Origin: Marinobacterium rhizophilum DSM 18822 | GTDB taxonomy: Bacteria; Pseudomonadota; Gammaproteobacteria; Pseudomonadales; Balneatricaceae | DNA length: 59,391 bases | Assembly: GCF_000378045.1 (NCBI RefSeq) | Contig: NZ_KB899117.1 | Location: 1-59,391, forward strand | Direction: 5' to 3' | In this document: piece by piece, positions 8,042-15,602 of the stretch | Numbering within the stretch: the stretch's first letter is position 1 | How the letters are laid out: every line of letters begins with the position of its first letter | The notes under the pieces: model-generated | Databases searched by the model: none | Told to the model about the DNA's origin: nothing | Seen by the model: the letters and a program-made list of their open reading frames with translations, nothing else | Program-made: the position numbers and the translations under genes

Positions 8042-9505
8042 TTACTGGCCCAGGCCGCCCATGCAGATGTATTTGATTTCCAGGTAGTCATCCAGGCCGT
8101 ACTTGGAGCCCTCGCGGCCCTGGCCGGACTGTTTCATGCCGCCGAACGGCGTCGCATCTGAACCCAGGGCGATTTCGTTGACCCCGACCATGCCAAAATC
8201 GAGTCCCTCGCTGACACGCCAGACACGGCCCACATCACGGCTAAACACGTAGGCCGCCAGGCCAAATTCGGTATCGTTGGCCATCTCAATGGCCTGGGCT
8301 TCGGTATCGAAACGGAAGATCGGCGCCACCGGGCCAAAGATTTCTTCCCGCGCAACCCGCATGCCTGCAACCACGTTGCTCAGTACCGTGGGCTGATAGA
8401 AGCACTCGCCCTGGGCGTCTGCCGTGCCGCCGGTTTCAACCCGCGCGCCCTTGGCCACGGCGTCATCCACCAGCGACTGCACGTTGCGCACCGCCTTGGC
8501 GGTGATCAGCGGTCCGTGGGTCGAGTCCGCGTCCAGACCATTGCCCAGGTGGAAACCGTTCACCTTGGCGGTAAATTTTTCCACGAAGGCGTCATAGATG
8601 CTGCTCTGCACCAGAATGCGGTTGGCACAGATACAGGTCTGGCCGGAGTTGCGGTACTTGGCGGCGATGGCGCCATCCACGGCCGCCTCCAGGTCCGCAT
8701 CATCCAGCACGATCACCGGCGCGTTGCCGCCCAGTTCCATCGAGGTGCGCTTCACGGTGTCGGCACTCTGCTTCATCAGCAGCTTGCCCACCGGCGTGGA
8801 ACCGGTGAAGGTCACCTTTTTGACCGTGGGGTTGGAGGTCATCTCGCCGCCAATGGCCGGGGCGTCATCCCCCGGCACCATGTTAAGCAGGCCCGCCGGC
8901 ACACCGGCGCGCTCTGCCAGTTCGGCCATCGCCAGCGCGGACAGCGGCGTTTCGGCCGCCGGCTTGACGACAATGGCACAACCCACGGCCAGTGCCGGCG
9001 CCACCTTGCGGGCAATCATGGCATTGGGGAAATTCCAGGGTGTAATTGCCGCCACGACGCCCACCGGCTGCTTGATCACGATGGAACGGCGATCACTCTG
9101 CGACGGGATCACATCGCCATAGACACGCTTGGCTTCCTCGCCAAACCACTCCACAAAGGAGGCGCCATAGGCGATTTCGCCGCGGGACTCGGCCAGGACT
9201 TTGCCCTGCTCCAGCGTCATCAGCAATGCCAGGTCTTCCTGGTTGGCCATGATCAGCTCGTACCAGCGACGCAGCACGACTGAACGAGACTTGGCCGGCA
9301 GGGCTTTCCAGTCCTGCATTGCCAGCTCAGCCGCCTCGATGGCGCGACGGGTTTCAGCCGCCCCGACCGATGCCACATCGGCCAGGTGCTCGCCCGTAGC
9401 GGGGTTCGTGACAGCGAAGGTCGCGCCGTTATCAGCGTCGACCCACTGGCCATTGATGTAAGCCTGGGTTTTCAACAGACCGGGATCTTGCAGTTTGATA
9501 CTCAT
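8042..9505 (-). CDS. gabD: Succinate-semialdehyde dehydrogenase (GabD-like)
   Basis: This 487-residue NAD(P)-dependent aldehyde dehydrogenase oxidises succinate semialdehyde (or glutarate semialdehyde) to the acid. It shows the Rossmann/substrate loop TPWNFPNAMIARKVAPALA, the catalytic glutamate in MELGGNAP, the catalytic cysteine in NSGQTCICANRIL, and the C-terminal GLDDYLEIKY tail typical of GabD. The start at 9505 has AAGGTGG seven bases upstream. It leads the operon with the class III aminotransferase, and a divergent LysR regulator lies 160 bases away. Confidence 0.92.
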   Translation of the reverse strand: MSIKLQDPGLLKTQAYINGQWVDADNGATFAVTNPATGEHLADVASVGAAETRRAIEAAELAMQDWKALPAKSRSVVLRRWYELIMANQEDLALLMTLEQGKVLAESRGEIAYGASFVEWFGEEAKRVYGDVIPSQSDRRSIVIKQPVGVVAAITPWNFPNAMIARKVAPALAVGCAIVVKPAAETPLSALAMAELAERAGVPAGLLNMVPGDDAPAIGGEMTSNPTVKKVTFTGSTPVGKLLMKQSADTVKRTSMELGGNAPVIVLDDADLEAAVDGAIAAKYRNSGQTCICANRILVQSSIYDAFVEKFTAKVNGFHLGNGLDADSTHGPLITAKAVRNVQSLVDDAVAKGARVETGGTADAQGECFYQPTVLSNVVAGMRVAREEIFGPVAPIFRFDTEAQAIEMANDTEFGLAAYVFSRDVGRVWRVSEGLDFGMVGVNEIALGSDATPFGGMKQSGQGREGSKYGLDDYLEIKYICMGGLGQ

Positions 9506-9621
9506 GTTCGTACCACCTTAATGGTTTGGCGGGCCGGCGCCTGTGGGGAGGCGCGGCCTCAAAATCAGGGTTACAGTTATAAGGCAGGCTTGCCTTGCTT
9601 AATATGATTATTTAAAGAATC

Positions 9622-9645
9622 ATACATTTGTATATTCAATTGTAT
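9622..9645. promoter_or_regulatory. Candidate LysR operator between gabD and lysR
   Basis: ATACA (9622-9626) faces TGTAT (9629-9633), and a second TGTAT follows at 9641-9645, within the 160-base divergent promoter. The layout fits a LysR-type recognition site, but it also resembles the HutC-like sites in half-site sequence. Confidence 0.4.
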
Positions 9646-9665
9646 TAATCGACTTCAGGTGCACA

Positions 9666-10604
9666 ATGGGCAAGCGGAAAACGGCAATCAGTAGTCAGCT
9701 GGCCGACATGGACCTGCGCCTGCTGCGGGTGTTTAAAACTGTAGCTGACTGTGGCGGCTTTACCGCCGCCGAAGTCGAGCTCAATCTGGCCAACTCGACA
9801 ATCTGCAACTACATGGCGGATCTGGAAAAGCGCCTCGACATGCGCCTGTGTGAACGCGGCCGGGCGGGCTTTGGCCTGACCGAACAGGGCAAGGTGGTGT
9901 ATGACGCGACCCAGGAACTGCTGTCGGCGCTGGATCAGTTTCGCAACCGGGTCAACCTTTCGCACGATCGCATTCTGGGCCATCTGCACCTGGGCTGCGC
10001 CGAGCACATGCTCGGCCTGCCGCGGGCCTTTATTGTCGATGCGCTGGGCAGCTTCGCCGACAAGGCACCGGATGTGCGCATGCGTATTTCCACCATGGCC
10101 TCGGACGACGTGCTGCCGGCGGTGCTGGACGGTCGCGTGCAACTGGGCATTACGGTACTGCACAGCGACATGCCAACGCTGAACAGCCTCAAGCTTTACG
10201 ACGAGGAAATGTCGCTGTATTGCGGCCGGGGTCACCCGCTGCACGGGCAACGAGATGACCAGATCGCTTTCGATGACCTGCAGCAGTACAACTTCGTCGA
10301 GTCGCCGCGACTGCAGCCGGGGCGGGAACTGATCCCGGGCATGGCGGCCTGGAACAAGCAGGTCTCAGCCCATCACCAGGAAGCCCGCGCCACGCTGATC
10401 CTCACTGGCCACTATCTCGGATTTCTGCCCCGCCACCTGGTGAAGAACTGGGGCTGGGGCGACGCCTTGCAGCCGGTCCTGCAGGACCAGCTCAGTTACA
10501 GCAATACCTTTTGCGCCATTACCAAGCCCCAGACCGAGCGCAACCTGGTGGTCGAGGCGTTTCTGGGTTGCCTCAAGGAAGCCGTGGCCAGGAACGCCAG
10601 GTAA
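9666..10604 (+). CDS. LysR-family regulator divergent from gabD
   Basis: This 312-residue LysR regulator has a winged HTH at about residues 14-75 (DLRLLRVFKTVADCGGFTAA) and a periplasmic-binding-protein-like effector domain from about residue 100. It is divergent from the gabD-aminotransferase operon, the usual arrangement for a LysR regulator of its neighbour. The start at 9666 has AGG about eight bases upstream. The unusual N-terminal extension (MGKRKTAISSQ) before the HTH seems real. The inducer is unknown, likely an amine or semialdehyde. Confidence 0.88.
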   Translation: MGKRKTAISSQLADMDLRLLRVFKTVADCGGFTAAEVELNLANSTICNYMADLEKRLDMRLCERGRAGFGLTEQGKVVYDATQELLSALDQFRNRVNLSHDRILGHLHLGCAEHMLGLPRAFIVDALGSFADKAPDVRMRISTMASDDVLPAVLDGRVQLGITVLHSDMPTLNSLKLYDEEMSLYCGRGHPLHGQRDDQIAFDDLQQYNFVESPRLQPGRELIPGMAAWNKQVSAHHQEARATLILTGHYLGFLPRHLVKNWGWGDALQPVLQDQLSYSNTFCAITKPQTERNLVVEAFLGCLKEAVARNAR

Positions 10605-10607
10605 CGA

Positions 10608-10630
10608 CCGGCAGGCCGGTAACTTTTCCT
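10608..10630 (+). terminator. Weak terminator after lysR
   Basis: The compact palindrome ACCGGCAGGCCGGT (10608-10621) is followed by AACTTTTCC. The stem is short (6 bp, 2-base loop), so termination efficiency is doubtful. Confidence 0.4.
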
Positions 10631-10674
10631 GACACCCCAGGCCTTTGCGGGCGGAACCGGGCTGAATTGCCAAG

Positions 10675-10691
10675 TTCTAATACATAGAACG
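10675..10691. promoter_or_regulatory. Dyad upstream of KaiC-like operon
   Basis: GTTCTA (10675-10680) and TAGAAC (10686-10691) form a perfect 6-bp inverted repeat with a 5-base spacer, about 110 bases before the KaiC-like gene. It is a possible operator; no regulator can be named. Confidence 0.35.
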
Positions 10692-10799
10692 AGTAAAACC
10701 GGAACTGAGTGATGCAATGACCCCAGGGCAGTCCGTGTAAGGGCTTCGTCGAGTACACAGGACCTTGCCTGCATGTAGCGGCCATTGCAGGGGCCCTTA

Positions 10800-12308
10800 A
10801 TGAACGAATCGGGAAAAGTCGCGAAAATGAATACTAAAGTCGCGAATGTTATTGAAAAAGACGCTATATTACCGGAACGCATCAGCACCGGGGTATCCGG
10901 GCTAGAGGAAATACTGGGGGGCGGCTTTATTCCCCAGGGCGCCTACCTGGTACGCGGCGCGCCGGGCAGCGGCAAGACCATGCTGGGATTGCACTTTTTG
11001 ACGGCCGGCACGCAAAAGGGCGAGCAGTGCCTGTTCATCACCCTGGGTGAAACCGAACAACAGATTCGCAAGAATGCCGCCTCGCTGGGTTTCGACCTGC
11101 AAGGCGTCTCCTTTCTGGACCTGAGCCCTTCGCCTGAGTTTTTCACCGAGGACCAGAGCTACGATATCTTTCACCCCGCCGAGGTGGAACGCGAGCCGAT
11201 CACCCGCAAGATCATCGAGCAGGTCGTGGCCATCAGGCCCCGCCGGGTTTTTCTCGATGCCCTCACCCAGTTCCGTTATTTGTCGACCGACCAACTGGAA
11301 TTTCACAAGCAGGCATTTTCGTTCCTGCGCTATCTGCGCGAATCGGGCGCCACGGTGGTCTTCTCCTCGGACAGCAGCCCGGAGGCCCCCGATGACGACC
11401 TGCAGTTCATGAGTGACGGCATTATCCAGCTGGAATGCAGCGATATGGAGCGTCGCCTTTTCGTCACCAAGATGCGCGGCTCGAGTTTTCGCATGGGCCA
11501 CCATACCTTTCGCCTGACCGCCAGGGGCATGGAAGTATCACCGATCCTGGTACCCGACAGCCTGCACGAAGGGAAGGCACCGGTCGTTAGCGGCGAAATG
11601 ATTGCCTCTGATATACCGGAGCTGGATGCGCTGTTGCACGGCGGCCTGGACCAAGGCTCGACAACGGTACTGACCGGCCCCAGCGGCGTGGGCAAGACCA
11701 CCGTCGGCGTGCAGTTCATGCGCGCTTCCGCCAGCCGGCAGGAGCGAGCGGCCCTTTATATCTTCGAAGAGGGGCTGGAGTCACTCTTGCGCCGGTGCGA
11801 GGCGATCAACCTGCCTATTCGCCCGTTGATCGACAACGGCTGGTTGAAGATTGTACCCATCGAGCCCCTGAGCTTCACGGCCGATGAGTTCTCCAGCCTG
11901 ATATGCCGGGATGTGGAGGAGTCCAACGTCCGCCTCGTGATGATTGACAGTGTCGCCGGCTACAACATGAGCCTGCGTGGCAAGGACCTCGTCAGTCATC
12001 TGCACGCCCTGACCCGATACCTCAAGAGCAAAGGTGTCAGCACCATTCTGGTCAACGAACTGGAGGCGCTCAGCGGAGACTTCCATATTTCTGAAATCGG
12101 TATCAGTTATCTGGCCGATGACATCATCTTCCTGCGCTATCTGGAGCTCAATGGAGAGCTGCGCAAGGCGATGGGTGTCATCAAGAAACGCGTGGGCGAC
12201 TTCGAAAAAACCCTGCGAGAACTCGAAATCACCCCTGATGGCCTAAAACTCGGCGCGCCAATGACCCGTTTGCGCGGCCTTTTGAGCAGTAGGGCACAAC
12301 TTATTTAG
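10800..12308 (+). CDS. Double-domain KaiC-like ATPase
   Basis: This 502-residue RecA-superfamily protein has two KaiC domains. CI: Walker A GAPGSGKT at 53-60, Walker B RVFLDAL near 149-155. CII: Walker A GPSGVGKT at 293-300, catalytic EE at 323-324, Walker B LVMIDS at 379-384. The CI catalytic pair is GE (83-84) rather than EE. By my alignment to cyanobacterial KaiC, phosphosite S431 is kept (HIS431), T432 is Glu, and T426 is Gly. No KaiA or KaiB is nearby. The ATG at 10800 has AGGGG six bases upstream; a TTG at 10785 is less likely. It leads an operon with receiver, PP2C and STAS genes, so a role in stress or partner-switch signalling is more likely than a clock. Confidence 0.9.
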   Translation: MNESGKVAKMNTKVANVIEKDAILPERISTGVSGLEEILGGGFIPQGAYLVRGAPGSGKTMLGLHFLTAGTQKGEQCLFITLGETEQQIRKNAASLGFDLQGVSFLDLSPSPEFFTEDQSYDIFHPAEVEREPITRKIIEQVVAIRPRRVFLDALTQFRYLSTDQLEFHKQAFSFLRYLRESGATVVFSSDSSPEAPDDDLQFMSDGIIQLECSDMERRLFVTKMRGSSFRMGHHTFRLTARGMEVSPILVPDSLHEGKAPVVSGEMIASDIPELDALLHGGLDQGSTTVLTGPSGVGKTTVGVQFMRASASRQERAALYIFEEGLESLLRRCEAINLPIRPLIDNGWLKIVPIEPLSFTADEFSSLICRDVEESNVRLVMIDSVAGYNMSLRGKDLVSHLHALTRYLKSKGVSTILVNELEALSGDFHISEIGISYLADDIIFLRYLELNGELRKAMGVIKKRVGDFEKTLRELEITPDGLKLGAPMTRLRGLLSSRAQLI

Positions 12309-12324
12309 CGCAAGAGTGGTTCAC

Positions 12325-12732
12325 ATGGTTTCTGAAGACGGCCCCTTGATCTTGGCTGTTAATCACAACCGGCGAAACCTGGATCTATTGAAACAGTTTC
12401 TGAGCGAAGACGGATATCGAATTGTCGCCGCGAGCAGCCTGAAAGAACTCGGCGAGGCATTGAATGCTGAACAACATATCGAGCTGGCGCTGGTGGATGT
12501 CAGCGGCTTTGACCCTGGTATATGGCGCCACTGCGAGCACATGCGTATCAGGCAGTTGCCTTATCTCGTACTGGTATCAAGCAAAGAGGCTGCCGGCAGC
12601 CTGCATCAGGGCTGCTGCCATGGCGCCCGCTATGTGCTGGTCAAACCGATGCGAAAAAAGGAGCTACGCTTGATCCTGAACGGCTGTTGCAGGCATCACG
12701 ATGAACCGGATTCTACTATTACTGGACCATGA
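12325..12732 (+). CDS. Stand-alone receiver domain, degenerate
   Basis: This is a 135-residue single response-regulator receiver domain. The phospho-acceptor is D58 (LALVDVSG) and the conserved lysine is K107 (VLVKPM). The N-terminal acidic pair that binds magnesium is replaced by N13-H14-N15, so phosphorylation by a histidine kinase may be weak or absent. It follows the KaiC-like gene by 16 bases and its end overlaps the next gene by 32 bases, so it belongs to the same transcript. A GTG at 12316 is an alternative start; the ATG at 12325 has the better upstream GAGTGG. Confidence 0.8.
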   Translation: MVSEDGPLILAVNHNRRNLDLLKQFLSEDGYRIVAASSLKELGEALNAEQHIELALVDVSGFDPGIWRHCEHMRIRQLPYLVLVSSKEAAGSLHQGCCHGARYVLVKPMRKKELRLILNGCCRHHDEPDSTITGP

Positions 12733-13831
12733 GGAAAACCGACGCCTGCTGGCACAGTGGCTGGAGCCGCAATACCAGATACTGCCCAACACAACCAACG
12801 CACTGCTGGCGGGCACCTTTGATCTGTGCATTCTCGATGCCCCCGCCCTGAACCGGCTCTGGCAGCAGGTCGAGGCCAGAAAAACGCGGGAACGCCCGCT
12901 ATTCCTGCCGTTTCTGGTGGTCATCTCGCAACGTTACGACCATATGATTACCGGGCTTGTGCGCCAGTGTGTCGATGAGCTCATCAACAGTCCGGTGGAG
13001 AAAACCGAACTGGTCGTGCGACTGGAAAACCTGATGCGCATTCGCCAGCTGTCCCTGGAGCTGGAGGCCGCGAACGCTCAACTGCAGCGCAACCTGCAGC
13101 GCATGAAAGACGACGAAGAAGGCGGCCGCCACATCCAGTTTCAACTGCTGCCCACGCAGAACAAGCAGCTCGGCCCGTATGAATTCAGTCACAGGCTGAT
13201 CACCTCCGCGTACCTCAGCGGCGATTTCATCGACTATTTCGCCATCGACGACCAGCATCTGGGATTCTATATGGCGGACGTCTCGGGTCACGGGGTCTCG
13301 TCGGCCTTCATCACGGTGCTGCTGAAAAGCTATATGACACGCTACCTGGAGGACTATCGGGAGAACCGCGACACAGCCATCCTGCGGCCGCACGAAGTGC
13401 TCGGCCGCCTGAACCATGAGATCTGCAGCGCCCAGCTGGGTAAATACCTGACCATGTTTTACGGCGTGATCAACCAGCCCGACAACCAGCTGCTGTTCAG
13501 CCAGGGCGGCCAGTTCCCCTTCCCCATGCTGTTTGACGGATCCGGCTCGCGCTTTGTCGGCATCAAGAGCCTCCCGGTCGGGCTGTTCGAGTTCGCCGAA
13601 TACGAGACCCTCAGCCTGGAGCTGCCGCCCGCGTTCACCATGGCCCTGATCTCGGATGGCATACTGGAAGTGCTGCCGCACACGCAACTCAAGGACCAGC
13701 TGGCGTTCCTGCTATCCTTAATCAGCAAGAACGACATGACCATAGAGTCGCTGATTCGCGCACTTGCATTGAATAACCAGAGCCCACTGCCGGACGATAT
13801 AACCTTCCTTATGATCCGAAAACGGAGTTGA
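12701..13831 (+). CDS. Receiver-PP2C (SpoIIE-type) serine phosphatase
   Basis: This 376-residue protein has an N-terminal receiver-like domain (1-112; putative phospho-Asp D46), a coiled coil about 115-140, and a SpoIIE/RsbU-type PP2C phosphatase domain (150-374). Metal motifs are intact: GDFIDYF 174-180, ADVSGHG 192-198, ISDGILE, and a terminal DDITFLMI. The receiver lacks the usual lysine (NSPVE in place of the KP motif). The order resembles Pseudomonas HsbR, but there is no C-terminal HATPase kinase domain. The likely substrate is the phospho-STAS protein encoded one base downstream. The start at 12701 overlaps the receiver gene, suggesting coupled translation. Confidence 0.88.
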   Translation: MNRILLLLDHEENRRLLAQWLEPQYQILPNTTNALLAGTFDLCILDAPALNRLWQQVEARKTRERPLFLPFLVVISQRYDHMITGLVRQCVDELINSPVEKTELVVRLENLMRIRQLSLELEAANAQLQRNLQRMKDDEEGGRHIQFQLLPTQNKQLGPYEFSHRLITSAYLSGDFIDYFAIDDQHLGFYMADVSGHGVSSAFITVLLKSYMTRYLEDYRENRDTAILRPHEVLGRLNHEICSAQLGKYLTMFYGVINQPDNQLLFSQGGQFPFPMLFDGSGSRFVGIKSLPVGLFEFAEYETLSLELPPAFTMALISDGILEVLPHTQLKDQLAFLLSLISKNDMTIESLIRALALNNQSPLPDDITFLMIRKRS

Positions 13832-13832
13832 G

Positions 13833-14321
13833 ATGGAAACGGGTACTGTCTTCTATGCCAAACAAGGGCGCACCTACGTGCTGAAGCTGGTCGGCGAGCT
13901 TCGCTACACCCAGGGCGAGAACTTCAATGCGTTCCTCGAGCGGCTGTTTCAGCGCCAGGACTTCGATCAGATTCTGATTGACCTCAGCGGCACGGAATCC
14001 ATCGACAGCACCATGCTGGGGCTGTTGGCCAAGGTCGCCAACTTCATGCGTGACCGCTTCCAGCGCAAGGCCATCCTGGTGTCCACCAACGAGAATATCA
14101 GCCAGCTACTGGATAGCCTGGGCTTCTGCGAAGTGTTCAACGTTTGCGAACAGCCGGACACCGAGACCGGCGCCCTGCAGCCCTTGTCATGCGCCAGCAC
14201 CAGGACAGAGGACATGGCCGCGACCATACTTGAAGCCCATACCATTCTCAGCGAAGTAAAAGACAGCAACAAGGTTCTGTTCAGGGATGTGATAGACGCC
14301 CTGAAAGACTCTACAGGCTGA
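13833..14321 (+). CDS. STAS-domain anti-sigma factor antagonist, HsbA-like
   Basis: This 162-residue protein has an N-terminal STAS domain (about 5-108). The phosphorylatable serine is in place at S59 in the SIDSTMLGLL motif. A C-terminal extension of about 50 residues has no recognised domain. It begins one base after the phosphatase stop, with GGAG six bases upstream. Such proteins switch between partners according to Ser phosphorylation, with the PP2C enzyme removing the phosphate. No anti-sigma kinase is encoded in the operon. The operon ends here, and a hairpin follows at 14432. Confidence 0.85.
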   Translation: METGTVFYAKQGRTYVLKLVGELRYTQGENFNAFLERLFQRQDFDQILIDLSGTESIDSTMLGLLAKVANFMRDRFQRKAILVSTNENISQLLDSLGFCEVFNVCEQPDTETGALQPLSCASTRTEDMAATILEAHTILSEVKDSNKVLFRDVIDALKDSTG

Positions 14322-14431
14322 GCGCGCGCGCCAGTGATGCCTGCCTGGATTCAGAACTGAAGGCCATTGCAGACCCTGCTGCAACAGGATGGTGGCGCGA
14401 CGATAACCGCGGTTCAAAAAGCACACATCAA

Positions 14432-14457
14432 AACGGGGAGGCATCCGCCTCCCCGTT
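14432..14457. terminator. Bidirectional terminator
   Basis: AACGGGGAGGC (14432-14442) pairs perfectly with GCCTCCCCGTT (14447-14457) across 4 bases. It lies between the KaiC-like operon (+) and the SPW gene (-); a T-run follows on the minus strand. Confidence 0.8.
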
Positions 14458-14511
14458 GGTCTATCTCACTGGCTAGTCTTACTGGCTCATCTCACTGACC
14501 GTTGATCGTGG

Positions 14512-14880
14512 TCAGACGGCCTTGTGGCCGCGACCACCCAGCATGACCACCAGCGACCATACCGAGTCGGCTCCAACGAGAAAGCCAACGATTATGCTGT
14601 TCCACATGGCCGCCGCGATGCCGGTATATCCCAGCAGGAACGGTGCGGCGATTAGCCAGGCACCCAGTGCAAGCAGGACCCATTCTTCCCACACCTGCGT
14701 CTTCCTGAGTACGGCGATGGCAAAAACGACCACTGCGACGCCCACGATCACTGAGTTCCACATGACCATCATGGCATCCGCGCCGGTCGTACCGAGCAGA
14801 AAAGGCGATACAACCAGCCAGGCGCCAAACAGCAACATCAGCCAGTCACGCCAACGTTCTTTAAACTGTGCATAATTCAT
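14512..14880 (-). CDS. SPW-repeat membrane protein
   Basis: This 122-residue inner-membrane protein is made of two copies of the SPW unit: RDWLMLLFGAWLVVSPFLLG (about 11-30) and a second with EEWVLLALGAWLIAAPFLLG (about 66-85), each followed by a second hydrophobic helix, giving four TM segments. The family is widespread and of unknown function, often near stress genes. The start at 14880 has GGGAGG nine bases upstream. A 28-base near-palindrome 30 bases upstream may be its operator. Confidence 0.85.
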   Translation of the reverse strand: MNYAQFKERWRDWLMLLFGAWLVVSPFLLGTTGADAMMVMWNSVIVGVAVVVFAIAVLRKTQVWEEWVLLALGAWLIAAPFLLGYTGIAAAMWNSIIVGFLVGADSVWSLVVMLGGRGHKAV

Positions 14881-14909
14881 GGCACACCTCCCACTCTTGA
14901 TCCGGTTAC

Positions 14910-14937
14910 GTTGGACAGTCCAGTCTGGCTGTCCAAC
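14910..14937. promoter_or_regulatory. 28-base near-palindrome upstream of SPW gene
   Basis: GTTGGACAG (14910-14918) and CTGTCCAAC (14929-14937) form a perfect 9-bp inverted repeat with a 10-base spacer that itself contains CCAG and CTGG. It lies 30-57 bases before the SPW start. The size and symmetry fit a dimeric repressor site or a 5' leader hairpin. Confidence 0.5.
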
Positions 14938-15086
14938 AGCATCCAGTACTTTTAATATCCCTACTTAAAAAATAGGATTGTTTTGAGGAATTTCAATGGG
15001 TCGCGCCCTTGCCAGCAGGGGCTTTCGGGGGAGAATGCGGCACGGCATCTTCGTGCAGACGTTGCGCTTTGAGTTACAGCGGCGGA

Positions 15087-15560
15087 CTACAACGCCCTGA
15101 TCAGCACATAGACCGTCATGGCAATGACCGACAACGAACTCCAGGTCCAGCAGAATGCCCGCACATCGTGCAGTTGAGCTGTCACATAGGCGAGAAAATG
15201 CGCGGCACGGGAAATCACGTAGGTCCAGATCAGCACCTGGGCCAGCAGCACCGGCGGTGCCGACAGCACGAACAGAAAGCCTGCCACGAGAAAGCCGGGG
15301 ATACTTTCAAGGTCGTTCAGATTAAGCCTGCGCGAACGCTCCACATACTCGTTGGGCTCCAGCTGCCCCGCTATCGGCGCAGGATTGAGTGGGCTTTTCT
15401 TGGCGTCTTCAGGACTGCGAAAACCACCACCGGCTTTCATCATTCGCACCACCGTCATCCAGGGCTGGAGCATCAGTTTAAGCAACATGATGCTGGCCGC
15501 CACGCTGTACGCCTGGAACACCGGATTATCAAGACTTAACAGAGCAATGCTGTCGGGCAT
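15087..15560 (-). CDS. MAPEG family membrane protein
   Basis: This 157-residue protein has four hydrophobic segments and the MAPEG pattern: a first helix AYSVAASIMLLKLMLQP, a charged loop with ERSRRLNLNDLESIPGF (the glutathione-contacting RxxNxxE-type motif), and a paired C-terminal helix region. MAPEG proteins include microsomal glutathione transferases; bacterial members are mostly untested. The ATG at 15560 has GAGGAG ten bases upstream and AAAGG closer; an in-frame TTG at 15578 is less likely. Its start lies 42 bases after the FtsH stop, so it may be in an operon with ftsH. Confidence 0.85.
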   Translation of the reverse strand: MPDSIALLSLDNPVFQAYSVAASIMLLKLMLQPWMTVVRMMKAGGGFRSPEDAKKSPLNPAPIAGQLEPNEYVERSRRLNLNDLESIPGFLVAGFLFVLSAPPVLLAQVLIWTYVISRAAHFLAYVTAQLHDVRAFCWTWSSLSVIAMTVYVLIRAL

Positions 15561-15602
15561 GACCTTTAAACTCCTCAATGGCGGAACAAGCAGCCTCGCC
15601 GC

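Noticed and set aside
10800-12308. Circadian clock (KaiABC)
   Set aside because: No KaiA or KaiB is present, phosphosite residues differ, and the neighbours are phosphatase and STAS genes. Only the fold is KaiC-like.
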